Notes: generated from the sequence alone by a model not told the origin. Numbered from the stretch's first letter, positions 46,572-59,718 are shown. The stretch: DNA of 64,000 nucleotides from Neocallimastix lanati (nom. inval.) (GCA_016946835.1 JACVTC010000005.1:1310001-1374000), one strand, 5' to 3'. Made by a program: numbers and translations.

Positions 46572-47080
46572 GAAAAAAAAATTATACAAAGAAGTATAAA
46601 GTATAAATATATGCATAAAAAAATTCTTATTTATCTTATTATATATTGTAGTAATATGAAATTATCAATTACAATAATATTATATTATTATTTATTAATA
46701 ATATATATAATTTTCTAAAAATTAATTATTAAAAAAAAAAAAAAAAGGAAAAAAATTATTCAAAAGGGTATAAAGTATAAATATATACATAAAAAAAATT
46801 AATATTTATCCTATAGTAGTAATATGAAATTGTCAATTACATCAATATTATATTATTATTTATTAATAATATATATAATTTTCTTTTTAATAATCTAATA
46901 AATAATAATTAAAATTATATATATATTTATTTAAAAAAAAAAAAAATTATTCAAAGTGGAATGAAGTAATAATATACACATAAAAAAAATCATATTTATC
47001 CTATAGTAGTAATATGAAATTATCAATTACAACAATATTATATTATTATTTATTAATAATATATATAATTTTCTTATTAA
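46572..47080. repeat. Three imperfect tandem copies of an approximately 135-bp unit
   Basis: Copies near 46572-46718, 46750-46885 and 46938-47075 share a core of agtagtaatatgaaat (lightly varied) followed by caattac, the block aatattatattattatttat and aataatatatataattttct. Spacings are about 177 and 190 bp, with poly-A linkers differing in length. They lie directly downstream of the WOPR gene stop, so the first may be part of its 3' UTR. Confidence 0.88.
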
Positions 47081-47211
47081 TAATTTAATAAATAATAACT
47101 AATACTTATATATATATATTTAAAAAAAAAAAAAAAAATTTATATATTTTTTTTAAATATATATATAATTTCTATATATTTTATAATTTTTTTCTGTTAT
47201 TTATTTTTATC

Positions 47212-47242
<31 letters not shown>

Positions 47243-47343
47243 TTTCTATGTGTATATGATAGTATATTAAAAATTTTTCTTTCAATATTTTATTTTTGTA
47301 TTTTTGTTTTAATTTCTATGAATTCTTTTTTTTTCTTCTTTTT

Positions 47344-47400
<57 letters not shown>

Positions 47401-47845
47401 TCATTTATAAATTCATATAAATAATTATAATAATTATATTTATTACTCTTATTATTATTTTATATATATTAATATATTTTCTTTTACAAATATATACTAA
47501 AATTATTATAATTATCTTTATAATTTATATTTTTTTTTTTTTTTTTTTTAATTTATTTCTTATACACATATATTTATATTTATACTTAATATTTATTCTC
47601 TTTACTATTTCTTTTCAATTTTTTAATCGATTTATTCTTTTTTTCTTTTTTTTTCTTTCTTTTTTTTTTTTTTTATTATTTTCTTTATACAAAAATGTAT
47701 AAATTTAATATAATAATATATAATTTATTATAATTACTTTATTAAAAAAATAATAAAAATATGAAATAAAATAATAATAGTAATAAAAATTATTTTAATA
47801 AAAAATAAAAATAATATATAAATAGAAATAAAAATGAAAATGAAA

Positions 47846-47888
<43 letters not shown>

Positions 47889-47919
47889 CAGATATTAAAA
47901 TAACAAAAAAGTATATTCC
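47081..47919. other. Spacer with long homopolymers
   Basis: A/T-rich; holds a poly-A run of about 50 bases (47347-47398) and many T-runs. No gene seen. Confidence 0.6.
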
Positions 47920-48367
47920 TTTTTTTTTTTAATTTGTTTTATTTTTTGTTTTTATTTTATCATTATAAATATTTTAAGACGAAATAACCTCTAACTCTTC
48001 TCATTCATCAATAATAGCACCATGTGGATAAAATTATCATTCGAATTTGTTTCAAAATTTCTTCTTTGTCTTATCTTTTCAACGTTCGATGTTCTTATTA
48101 ACCGTTGGTCTAATGATAACCATACTGATCATAATATAAAAATAACTAACCAGAATAGGCATAGCATTAGTAATGAATTCTGCAAGCCCTACAAAATATG
48201 AAATCGGGAAAGAATACTCTTTCGAAGGTGATTAAAATCTACTATTAATAGAATACTTTCTTTCTCCCCCCCAGTTGATCTTTAGGATTTCATATACTAC
48301 ATTTCAGCCAAGAAGGAAACACAATACTTTAAAATTAATACTAACATCAAAATCTTCCACTTTGTCA
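47920..48367 (-). mobile_element. LINE 3' fragment D (degenerate tail)
   Basis: The minus strand encodes a worn version of the tail seen in fragments B and C: VGLAEFITNAMPI here (plus 48153-48191) against VGLAEFLTSAIPI there, and the TTCCTTCTTGG block upstream. It ends at an A-run (plus T-run 47920-47930). Frames are broken. The 5' side is cut where fragment A begins. Confidence 0.75.
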
Positions 48368-50934
48368 TTTTTTTTTTTTTTAGACTGAGAAGAGAATACA
48401 CTTCCATTACTTTATTTATTAATTATTAAAACAGTATTAATATATTGTATTTTTTAAAGTTTAAAAATATATTATAAATATATTAAGATAAAAAAGACCA
48501 CATAACAAAATGTATTAAATTAAAAAATATTAAAAATAAATTTAATAAAAAATAGTTTTAAGAAATTCAATGAGAATAAAAAGAAAATTTTAAAGTTATT
48601 ATGGTATTATGATATGATAAGAAATTATTTCTACTAAAAATACTTTATAAAATAAAAGAAGTTAACATCTACTAAAGTAGATAGTGTAAAGACCACTAAA
48701 CTCTCCCTCCAACCAAGATATTTAATTCATAGATTCGTTGTGTAAAGAACGATTATTACAATTTGTATAAAATATATTAGAAGGATTAGTAATAAAAGTT
48801 CTTCTATGCCATATTGGTTGGACATTAACTCTCTTGGTTGTGAAGGGGTTCTTTTTTTATATTAATCAAAAGAGAAACTCAAAAAATCTACTAACAACTA
48901 GTATATTGTTGGTAATATAATCCGTGAAACAAACTATATATGGAACATTAGATCCAGAATTCTTTAATAGAAGTTCTTTTAAATATTATGCAGGTTTAGA
49001 AATCTTCTTAAGACCACGTCAACCACGACTATAGTCTTTGTTTATAAAATAGTTACTAATTTTGACAATATTTGCTTTATATCGATTGGAACGTAAGGTG
49101 CTTTTAAGCTTTTTCAAAGCTTTGCATAATTTATGATATTGAGCAAATTGATCTAAATAAGCATCCATCGAAAGGCAATCTGAGAAAGGTTTAGTATTTT
49201 CATATGCTAAATGTTTAGCAATTGAAATCTTCTTAACATACTCTGGGCAGTGGAAAGCAGGGCCTTTAAATTTTGAGGGAATAAAAGCTTTAATTTCCTT
49301 GCCAACACTGATTGAAGTATTAATAAATTCTTTAACTATATAATCTGCTGAAATTTCATCAAATTTGGATTCAAGATTACTTGCTAAAACAGAAAAATAA
49401 TTGTGAGATAGTATATTTGTATTTTGAGTATTACAAATATGTTTAGACCATTTGAAAGTTTTCTTAGATTTATTACGACCATCTAAAAGATTCTTATTGC
49501 AAGATAAGAAGATAGAATAATGATCAGAAATATATTGCAAATGAGCAAGCAGAAGATAAATGTACATGAGGAATCATAGCTTTATTACAAATAATATGGT
49601 TAATACAAGAAAATTTGGAACCTTTAAAATGAGTAATACCACTACCAGTAAGATTAGCAACAGTTCAGTCCGGGAAATTTTTGATAATATACTTCTTAAG
49701 TTTATCGAGGAACATATTAAAGTCACCTAAAAGAACAGCAGATGAATTTTCCTTATTATGACTACTTAACCATTTTTCCATTTCAGAGAAAGCATTTAAA
49801 CAAGCTTCAGACCATCTATATTGAGGGTAGTATATATTGCCAATAGAACATATTTGATTCCAAAATAACGTAAGACTAAATGATATAATGTAATTATAAT
49901 TGGCATTTTCAGCAGTATTAGAACAAGAATTATGAACATCGATATAAAAACCTCTCATTCCAGGGATTTTGGAATTAGCACGAAGGAAAACAGACTCGTA
50001 ACCAAAAATAGAAGGAGAGTTCCCTTTAGAGAGAAACTTACTATTACCAGTTTCCTGAAGGTATATACATACAGGTTTAAATACTGAATTTAATTACATA
50101 ACACCATCTCTCGATTCCAACTATTTATATTTCAGCTAGAGCATAAATTGAAGATAGAAGAGCTAGAATAAAGATGACAAGAATAGAAATCTCTGGAAAT
50201 ACCAAAAAAGGATTTAATTTTTCTCTTGATTTTTTTAATTTGTTAAACTTTATTATAATTGGAATTGCGGTCATTAGAATTTGAATAACCTTTACATTCT
50301 TTACAGTTAATTTCAACAGAGAAATGAAAACCATTATTATACGAATCATAGAATTGTTTAAAGGTATTACTATTGAGAGCATTTACTTAATAATAAAATA
50401 AGAGCCATATAATGGTGAAAATTTTCTAACTATTGAAAAGATGATATTAAAAAGAGAACTAAATAAATTACTGATACAATTGTAAAGTTTTTTCACTGAC
50501 TAATTTTTGAGTTTATGAATGAATATCATATAGAATTTATTGAATATACATCCGTAATGGCGGATGCCACGGTGAAAGTTTGAATTATACAGAGTCGAGT
50601 TCATTGTACACAATTGTTGCAAGATAATCAAAATAATAATACTGTAGAATTTAAAGTTTAAATTTGTGATAATTATAACTAAAAAATAAGTTGAGTGATA
50701 AGATAATTATAGGTAAGTTTGTTCTCAATATTTTTTTTTTATTTGTAATAATATCATTGAAGATTGAGTATTGTTGAAAATAGTAGATCAAATTTTGTAG
50801 TAGGATTAATGTATTAAGCTGGAAATATTGTAAAGTAAGAATTTATATAAAGTAAAAGAATAAAGATATAAAATATTAACATAATAATCAGTAAAGTAGA
50901 AGAAAGGAAAGATAAGTACCCGATTCATTCATAA
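48368..50934 (-). mobile_element. LINE fragment A: endonuclease part, degenerate
   Basis: The 3' end is marked by the A-tail (plus T-run 48368-48381) and the conserved terminal block (tagactgagaagagaataca on the plus strand). From 5' to 3' on the minus strand it carries the APE-type endonuclease motifs VCIYLQETG (about 50048-50077), LLGDFNM (about 49705-49731) and ISDHYSI (about 49510-49535). A Lys-rich linker follows to 49019, then a worn tail around 48680 (homologous to ESLVDTTLS). There is an in-frame stop after NFPD (49665), a frameshift before YISDHYSI, and further stops. The reverse transcriptase is missing. The 5' limit is approximate. Confidence 0.85.
49019..50077 (-). pseudogene. Broken LINE APE-type endonuclease
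   Basis: Remnant of the nicking endonuclease of a Tad/L1-like ORF2. The catalytic-motif series LQET, GDFN, SDH is intact, but the frame is interrupted by a stop at 49665-49667 and a 1-base shift between there and 49567. It cannot make one protein. Upstream text around 50120-50230 may be the endonuclease N-terminus (ISILVIF, then LALLSSIYALAE). Confidence 0.8.
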
Positions 50935-50947
50935 GGAGAGGAAAAAA
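50934..50947 (-). repeat. Target-site duplication, 3' side of LINE B
   Basis: The sequence aggagaggaaaaaa directly abuts the T-run (A-tail) of LINE fragment B and recurs at 52553-52566 on its 5' side. A 14-bp duplication is what target-primed reverse transcription leaves. Confidence 0.88.
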
Positions 50948-52552
50948 TTTTTTTTTTTTTTTTTTTTTAGACAGGGAAGAGAATACACTTTCAAAACTTT
51001 ATTAAATTTTATTATAAAAAATACATGTAGGTGAAAAGTACATTAGAAATTAAAAATAAAAAATTAAAAAATAAAAAAATAAAAAAGCTCGAAAATACTA
51101 TGTATTTCGGCAAGTTGTACTATGCGGGAATTTTTCCCTTCCTAACAAATAAAAAAGAAATAAAACCTAGAAGCAACATCTTTAAAATAGATAGTGTGGT
51201 GTCCACTAAACTCTCCCCGGATTCATCATTTATTGAACTACTAGGGCAAGATTCGTCCTTCGTAGAAATAGATGACGATCCTGTATTATCATTATGCCTT
51301 ATCAGTACGACGTCGACACTCTTGGATAAGTTTGGTATTTTGCAATACCTATCAAATAATAGCTCAAACGAACTACTTATGATAGGTATTGCACTTGTTA
51401 AGAATTCCGCCAAGCCCACAATTTTTGGAACAGGTGACTCAGATGAACCTTTGAAAAGTAGTTCATTCAATTGTCTCTGTTTCCCACTATCGAAATGTAG
51501 CTCATTTAAAACTAAAGTTCAACCAAGAAGGAACAAGTATATATAATGATTGATATAATCTTCAAAATTAGAAATAGAGTCATAGGAAGAAAGAGGATTA
51601 AACGCTCTAATCTTCCTAAGGAATAAAACATAGAGATCATCGATGAAATTTAAAGAATTCCATCTAAAAGATGCAAGAGCATCGCATTTAAAAATCCAAT
51701 GTTCAAAAGATTGTTTATCTTCGCCACAACAGGGGCAAGACTTGGAACAATCTTCTGAAACTCTACCCATTCTAATAGCAATAGTAGTATTGTATTTATA
51801 ACCACAGCGTAAACGAATAATCCACGAAAACCCTAAGTTGAATTGGGGATATTTTAAACTAAGCATAATTATAGCTTTATTGTTTGAGAACTTATTACGA
51901 TCGTAATTTTGACCTATAATACCTTGAAATTTGGCAACTGATTTCCAGTAACGTTCTAAAATATCGTCATATTTTTCACATTTGTATTTTTTGATTTTTT
52001 TATACAGTGTTCTAGATTCTTTAGTCCAGGAATAATGATGCATTTTGGGAATAGATTTAATAAGATCCTTTATAATACAGTTTGATTTACTCCATTTTGC
52101 AAATGATTTAATCTGTAAGGCTGCGCAGACACCAGCAATAGGAGGAATGCTTAGATCTCGAGATAAAGCATAAGTACTCATAGTAGAATTATGTCTAATA
52201 TAGTCATTGTCTTCTGAACTTGTTTCACCATTTTTAGAGAATGAGCCGATACACCAAAATAGACCAGTATTAATTAATGTTTGAATTCTGGCCGTTCTAG
52301 ATTTGTTTGAACCAAGTAAAGGAGAATAATAAATTACTTTACTAATAACAAAGGATTGAAGAACTTTTTTCTTGTATGCAATAGGGATAAGTTTATTTGA
52401 GAAGAAATGTGTAAATGAAAGAAGGGATTTTCTAACTTTAAAATGCATGTGAGATATAATGTGTTCTAGTAAGAGATCATCAGAAAAAGGAATACCAAGA
52501 TAAATATAACAAGAAACTTTAGGAATAGCATTCATTCCTAAATAGAAGGTTG
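50948..52552 (-). mobile_element. LINE fragment B, 5'-truncated, with target-site duplication
   Basis: A non-LTR retrotransposon insertion of about 1.6 kb. It has an A-tail at its 3' end (plus T-run 50948-50968), the terminal block agacagggaagagaatacac, the C-terminal part of ORF2, and an abrupt 5' end inside ORF2. Flanking 14-bp direct repeats show that it is one insertion truncated at the 5' side during integration, the usual fate of LINEs. It is probably one of the youngest copies here. Confidence 0.92.
51120..52535 (-). pseudogene. LINE ORF2 C-terminus: RT thumb, zinc finger and tail, one nonsense codon
   Basis: In-frame over 472 codons except for one TGA at 51519-51521, where fragment C has GGG. 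It begins in the RT thumb region (SCYIYLGIPFSDD), passes through a helical region and reaches the zf-RVT finger CPCC-x8-H-x4-C (about 51680-51737). It then runs to a tail of about 150 residues with LLG, VLNELHFDSG, ESPVPKIVGLAEFLTSAIPI, a hydrophobic stretch, an Asp/Ser-rich part and ESLVDTTLSILKM. The RT palm (the catalytic Asp pair) lies upstream of the truncation and is absent. Confidence 0.9.
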
Positions 52553-52566
52553 AGGAGAGGAAAAAA
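52553..52566 (-). repeat. Target-site duplication, 5' side of LINE B
   Basis: aggagaggaaaaaa, identical to 50934-50947. Confidence 0.88.
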
Positions 52567-52800
52567 AGTAAAAGAATAAAAAAAAGAAAAAAAAAAGAAA
52601 AATGAAGGATAAAGGAACAGAGAGAAATAGAATAAAAAGAAAAGGAAAAAAAAAATTATACTTACCTGGCTCAGATAAGACGCTAAATATATATATATAT
52701 ATATAAAAGGTAAAAAAAACAAATATAAAGTATTTATAAAATTATTAAATATAAAAGTATATATAAATATATATATATATAAAATAATAATAAACAAATG
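52567..52800. other. A/T spacer between LINE fragments
   Basis: Purine-rich then (AT)n. At 52657-52669 the minus strand has CCAGGTAAGTATA, a perfect donor site without a recognisable exon. Confidence 0.5.
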
Positions 52801-52870
52801 AATTTTTTTTTTTTAACGGCAGCAAACTTGTTTCACCTTTATTAATTAAATATTTGATAAAATACATGTA

Positions 52871-52922
<52 letters not shown>

Positions 52923-53494
52923 TAAAAAATAAACAAAACAAAAAAAAACACAAAATAAAATAAAATAAAATAATGGTATAAAATATTCTAGTTTCATTTA
53001 ATCAATATCTGTAAGACTTCACAAGGGCTATATTATACTGAAGTATAATAATTAATTTTGACTTCACAATGTTAATCATAATTTTTTTAAGATACGAAAT
53101 TATGATCTTCATTGGTTGCGCTAGCCCTGCTGGCCTGTCTTACTGCTTTTTCAGCATTGACGCTCTTGGTAGTAGTAGTACGATTTGATTTGAACCTATT
53201 GAATAAAGACCATTTCTGGCCAATAGCAATAGGTATAATAGATTGAAGAAGAGCTGCAGTAACCAAAAATGGAGTATCAGAATAAGCACCTAATTTCATC
53301 TGGCACTTAAATAGATCCTTCCATTCCCTTGTACTGTTATTAATACTTCTTCCTCCAAGAAGGAAATTAAACATTTTTTCATACACACACTACAATCAAC
53401 ATATACATTATTTTCAATACTATTACTAACATTACTAATAATACTAATATTATTATAACTATTATTACTATTACTATTATAATAATAGCAACAG
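52801..53494 (-). mobile_element. LINE fragment E (related subfamily), 3' part
   Basis: The T-run 52803-52814 marks the A-tail. The next bases share ctttattaa and ataaaatacatgta with the 3' ends of B and C but are otherwise diverged. The frame at 53087-53386 is a distant relative of the B/C tail (see that entry). TAATAAACAAA occurs at the 3' flank (52789-52799) and at 53495-53505, a possible target-site duplication that would set the 5' end. Poly-A 52874-52920 lies within the element. Confidence 0.65.
53087..53386 (-). CDS. Tail of a LINE ORF2 (fragment E), intact over 99 codons
   Basis: The order of features matches the tail of fragments B and C: FNFLLGG against YLFLLGG; then LFKCQMKLGAYSDTPFLVTA against LFKGSSESPVPKIVGLAE; a short hydrophobic stretch (ALLQSIIPIAI); then KSVNAEK against KSVDVV. 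It therefore represents the same C-terminal module from another LINE subfamily. It is only the end of a protein, since the rest of ORF2 is missing; it is unlikely to be expressed alone. Confidence 0.6.
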   Translation of the reverse strand: MYEKMFNFLLGGRSINNSTREWKDLFKCQMKLGAYSDTPFLVTAALLQSIIPIAIGQKWSLFNRFKSNRTTTTKSVNAEKAVRQASRASATNEDHNFVS

Positions 53495-53618
53495 TAATAA
53501 ACAAAAGATAAAAGAAATAAAAAAGTTAGTAAGAAAAAAAAATTAAATAGTTCCAAGATCCTTCATGATTAAAAAATCTAAAAAAAAAAAAAAAAAAAAA
53601 ACAGAAATAAAAATGAAA

Positions 53619-53623
<5 letters not shown>

Positions 53624-53665
<42 letters not shown>

Positions 53666-54254
53666 CAGGGAAGAAAATACACTTTCAAAACTTTATTAAA
53701 TTTTATTATAAAAAATACATGTAGGTGAAAAGTACATTTGAAATTAAAAATAAAAAATTTAGAAAATAAAAAAATAAAAAAGCTCGAAAATACTATGTAT
53801 TTCGGCAAATTGTACTATGCGAAAATTTTTCCCTTCCTAACAAATAAAAAAGAAATAAAACCTAGAAGTAACATCTTTAAAATAGATAGTGTGGTGTCCA
53901 CTAAACTCTCCCCGGATTCAACATCTATTGAACTACTAGGGCAAGATTCATCCTTCGTAGAAATAGATGACGATCCTGTATTATCATTATGCCTTATCAG
54001 TACGACGTCGACGCTCTTGGATAAGTTTGGTATTTTGCAATACCTATCAAATAATAGCTCAAACGAACTACTTATGATAGATATTGCACTTGTTAAGAAT
54101 TCCGCCAAGCCCACAATTTTTGGAACAGGTGACTCAGATGAACCTTTGAAAAGTAGTTCATTTAATTGTCTCTGTTCCCCACTATCAAAATGTAGCTCAT
54201 TTAAAACTAAAGTCCCACCAAGAAGGAACAAATATATATAATGATTGATATAAT
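53624..54254 (-). mobile_element. LINE fragment C, 3' end only
   Basis: Nearly identical to the 3' part of fragment B, from the A-tail (plus T-run 53624-53662) through the terminal block to gatataat, where the two diverge abruptly (54254). The tail frame is open at 53815-54231, with GGG where B has its stop. The two copies differ by only a few substitutions, so both inserted recently. I could not see a clean target-site duplication. Confidence 0.92.
53815..54231 (-). CDS. LINE ORF2 C-terminal tail (fragment C), open
   Basis: 138 codons, beginning MFLLGGTLVLNELHFDSG and ending SFLFVRKGKIFA. It equals the tail of fragment B apart from a few residues and shows the uninterrupted version of it. 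It lacks the zinc finger and RT, so it is a fragment and not a gene. Confidence 0.75.
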   Translation of the reverse strand: MFLLGGTLVLNELHFDSGEQRQLNELLFKGSSESPVPKIVGLAEFLTSAISIISSSFELLFDRYCKIPNLSKSVDVVLIRHNDNTGSSSISTKDESCPSSSIDVESGESLVDTTLSILKMLLLGFISFLFVRKGKIFA

Positions 54255-54625
54255 AAAAAAATTCATAATGAAACCCTCCTCCTTATTAATTCTTTTATTT
54301 TCAAATTCCAATAACACCCCACATTTATTTTATTAAAAAAAAAAAAACAATAATCTTCATAAACCTTTCGAAATACACACACATTCACATTTAAATTACT
54401 AATCATTTTTAATTTATACTTACTTTTTATTTAAATTTTCTTTTTTTTTTTACATTTTTTTAAAAATTTTAAATATACATTTTTTTTATTTTATATTATT
54501 TAACAGTAGTTTATTTTCGTAATACTATACCTAAAATTTAATATATAATATATATATAAAAGTATTAGCTATTTAAACGCCAAATTTTATTAATAATGTT
54601 TTTTATTTTTAGTGAATAAAAATAT
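54255..54625. other. Spacer between LINE array and snoRNA cluster
   Basis: A/T-rich with a C-containing patch (about 54268-54320). It may contain the 3' end of a minus-strand snoRNA precursor. No gene seen. Confidence 0.5.
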
Positions 54626-54720
54626 ATTTATCAGTTTTCAGAATGGAAATTCATCTCATACTGTAAATCGAAATGAGCTGGGTTTAATAGCATAGTGTTT
54701 CATCATTTAAACTGATAAAT
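54626..54720 (-). ncRNA. Box C/D snoRNA (C), LSU rRNA guide
   Basis: Minus strand: box C ATGATGA (54706-54700) and box D CTGA (54641-54638) are enclosed by a perfect 12-bp terminal stem, ATTTATCAGTTT with AAACTGATAAAT (54720-54709 and 54637-54626). The internal stretch TAAACCCAGCTC (54686-54675) is antisense to GAGCUGGGUUUA, a highly conserved LSU rRNA element near the peptidyl-transferase centre. A degenerate D' (CTCA) would follow it. The length of about 95 nt is typical. Confidence 0.88.
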
Positions 54721-54910
54721 AATTTCTATCCATTTATTTTTTTAACTTTATATAATAATTACCTTAATTTAAATCTATTAGCATATTTTTAGTATTCTCT
54801 TACATCAAGAATATAAATAATGTTAAAGCAACCTAATTTAATTAATTTATAATTAATTTATATAACATTAATATTCATTTTTATAAAAAAATATTATAAT
54901 AATATATTTA

Positions 54911-55012
54911 ATTTAATCATTTCAGAATGAACATATACGATCTCATTAAAACCTTTGTTTTCGAAGAGCTGGGTTTAGAAAAAGCATGTATTTCATCATT
55001 TAATGATTAAAT
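54911..55012 (-). ncRNA. Box C/D snoRNA (B), LSU rRNA guide, paralogue of C
   Basis: Minus strand: box C ATGATGA (54999-54993) and box D CTGA (54925-54922), with an 11-bp terminal stem ATTTAATCATT/AATGATTAAAT at the ends. The guide TCTAAACCCAGCTC (54979-54966) is antisense over 14 nt to GAGCUGGGUUUAGA of LSU rRNA, two bases more than in snoRNA C. The rest of the RNA differs from C. Confidence 0.88.
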
Positions 55013-55340
55013 TTTTTCATTAAAAAATTAAATCTTTACCTTTATATAAAATTATAATATTTTACTATATTTTTGCGCATGTCAAATTTTATAATAAACA
55101 TATAAATAATATAATAATTTATATTATTATTATAAAATTTATTTTACTTTCGTCTAAATAAAAATTGAAACATCACATAGAAATTGAAATGTCACAGAGT
55201 GTATTAGACTTTCACAAAATCAATTATACGATTTTTTATTTCCCACTATATTTCAAAAATTTATATTAATAAATGAAAAATCATTAATATTAATTTTTAA
55301 TTTCAAAATTAAATTTACTTGACGGTTATCATTTATTATA

Positions 55341-55432
55341 ATTTATTATATCAGATACCGTCGTAGAAATGTTTAATCATTATTGAAAATTCAGTAATGC
55401 CATTATTTCTATTTGTCATCATAAAATAAATA
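55341..55432 (-). ncRNA. Box C/D snoRNA (A), SSU rRNA guide, possible snR79 equivalent
   Basis: Minus strand: box C ATGATGA (55422-55416), D' CTGA (55394-55391), C' ATGATTA, box D CTGA (55354-55351), and a short A/T terminal stem ATTTATT/AATAAAT. The guide before box D, TACGACGGTAT, is antisense to AUACCGUCGUA, a near-universal SSU rRNA sequence. By the fifth-base rule it would direct 2'-O-methylation of the second C of AUACC. Yeast snR79 modifies a C in this neighbourhood (18S Cm1007, from memory). The D' guide target is not identified. Confidence 0.85.
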
Positions 55433-56644
55433 TATTATTTATTATATCTTCTTTATTTTACTTACATTCACTACTCCCACCTCTTAATGCTTATAGATAT
55501 ATCATATTCTATAGTATAAAACTATTATTATTATTATAATAACTTTAATTCTATACTACTAATTTATTCCACAAGCATAAGAGGAAGAGCTAATAATGAA
55601 GATATCATTAACACCTATTTATATAAAAATATTAAAATATGATTGGATAAAATGATACCTAAAAAAATGATTGGAAACTTTCTCAATAATTGTGAGATCC
55701 ATATTAAAATGTTAATAAAGATGTTATTATAAATCAATACAATAAAAAATTAATTAAAAAATATTTATATTCATATATTCATAATAAATTAAAACTATAG
55801 AGTATATATATATGTTCCATAAAAAACCTATAAATTTTGCATATACATATTTTATTTTTTAAACTTCATTTTTTTTTTCTAATTCTAAAGAGTATATTTA
55901 CATTTTAATCAATAAAAACTTATATATTAAAATTAAAATTAAAAAAATTTAAATAAAAATCATTATTTTAATTTTAATTTTAACTTTTATTTTTTATTTT
56001 TTAATTTTTATTTTTTTGTATTATATATAAATATTTATATGTATGTTATAAATTTTATTTATTATATTATACATTTTATGTATTATACATTTTTTAGTGT
56101 AACTATTAATAATAATATAGAATAAATTATAATTATTTTAATAATTATTAATCTTAAATTATTTACTTAATTTTTAATTTTTTTTTTTTTTTATTTTTCT
56201 TTGGTAACTACAAATATATAAAATTTATATATTTTTAATTAATGAATAAAATATTTAAAAGGTAATTTTTAATTATTAAAACAAAAATAAAAAAAAATTT
56301 TAAAATATTAATTATAGTTTTAAACGAAAATTTTATTCTATTAATATTTCTTTTTATCTATTTTTTTATTATTTTGTTTTTGTTTTTGTTTTTTTTTCTC
56401 TTCTTTTTTTTTTTTTACCTTACTTGATTTTGCTTTTTATTATATTGCTTTTACGATTTATTATTGTATCCACATATAAATTAAATCATTTAACTTAATA
56501 ATATATATAACTAAAAGCTATATATTAATTAATCTTGCCTTTTTTTTTTTTTTTTGAGAATTATAAATTTTATAAAATATATAATTTTAACGTAAAAAAA
56601 AAAAATAAAATAAAATTATTAAAATAGAATTAAATTAAATTAAA
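55433..56644. other. Spacer upstream of the snoRNA cluster and downstream of the NDR kinase
   Basis: A/T-rich. The promoter of a minus-strand snoRNA transcript, if the three are co-transcribed, should lie near 55433-55620, where complexity is slightly higher. No further C/D pair was found on either strand. Confidence 0.5.
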
Positions 56645-59482
<2,838 letters not shown>

Positions 59483-59715
59483 TTTGATAAAATATTAAAT
59501 ATATATATATATATATAACTTTTACACAAATTATTGAAAGAGTTTTTTTATTTGTTATTTATTTTTTGCTTTTTTATTTCCTTTTTTTTTATGTTTTTAA
59601 TTTTTTCTATGGTCCTATAGTAAAGAAAAAAAATACATATTTTTTTCTTATTCAATATTTTCTTCTAAATATATATTTATACCTACTATTTTATATTTTT
59701 CAAAATAATTTTCTG

Positions 59716-59718
<3 letters not shown>

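Noticed and set aside
51031-51546. Plus-strand frame of 171 codons, repeated at 53738-54241
   Set aside because: It is antisense to the LINE ORF2 tail. It recurs only because both places are copies of the same element, and the minus-strand frame is continuous with the RT and zinc-finger region.
52657-52683. ATACTTACCTG on the plus strand, identical to the 5' end of U1 snRNA
   Set aside because: No U1 stem-loop I or Sm site follows; the sequence passes into (AT)n. It is equally well a lone donor site CAGGTAAGTAT on the minus strand.
55160-55250. Imperfect direct repeat TTGAAACATCACATAGAAAT / TTGAAATGTCACAGAGTG considered as another snoRNA
   Set aside because: No box D (CTGA) within range on either strand and no convincing ACA-hairpin structure.
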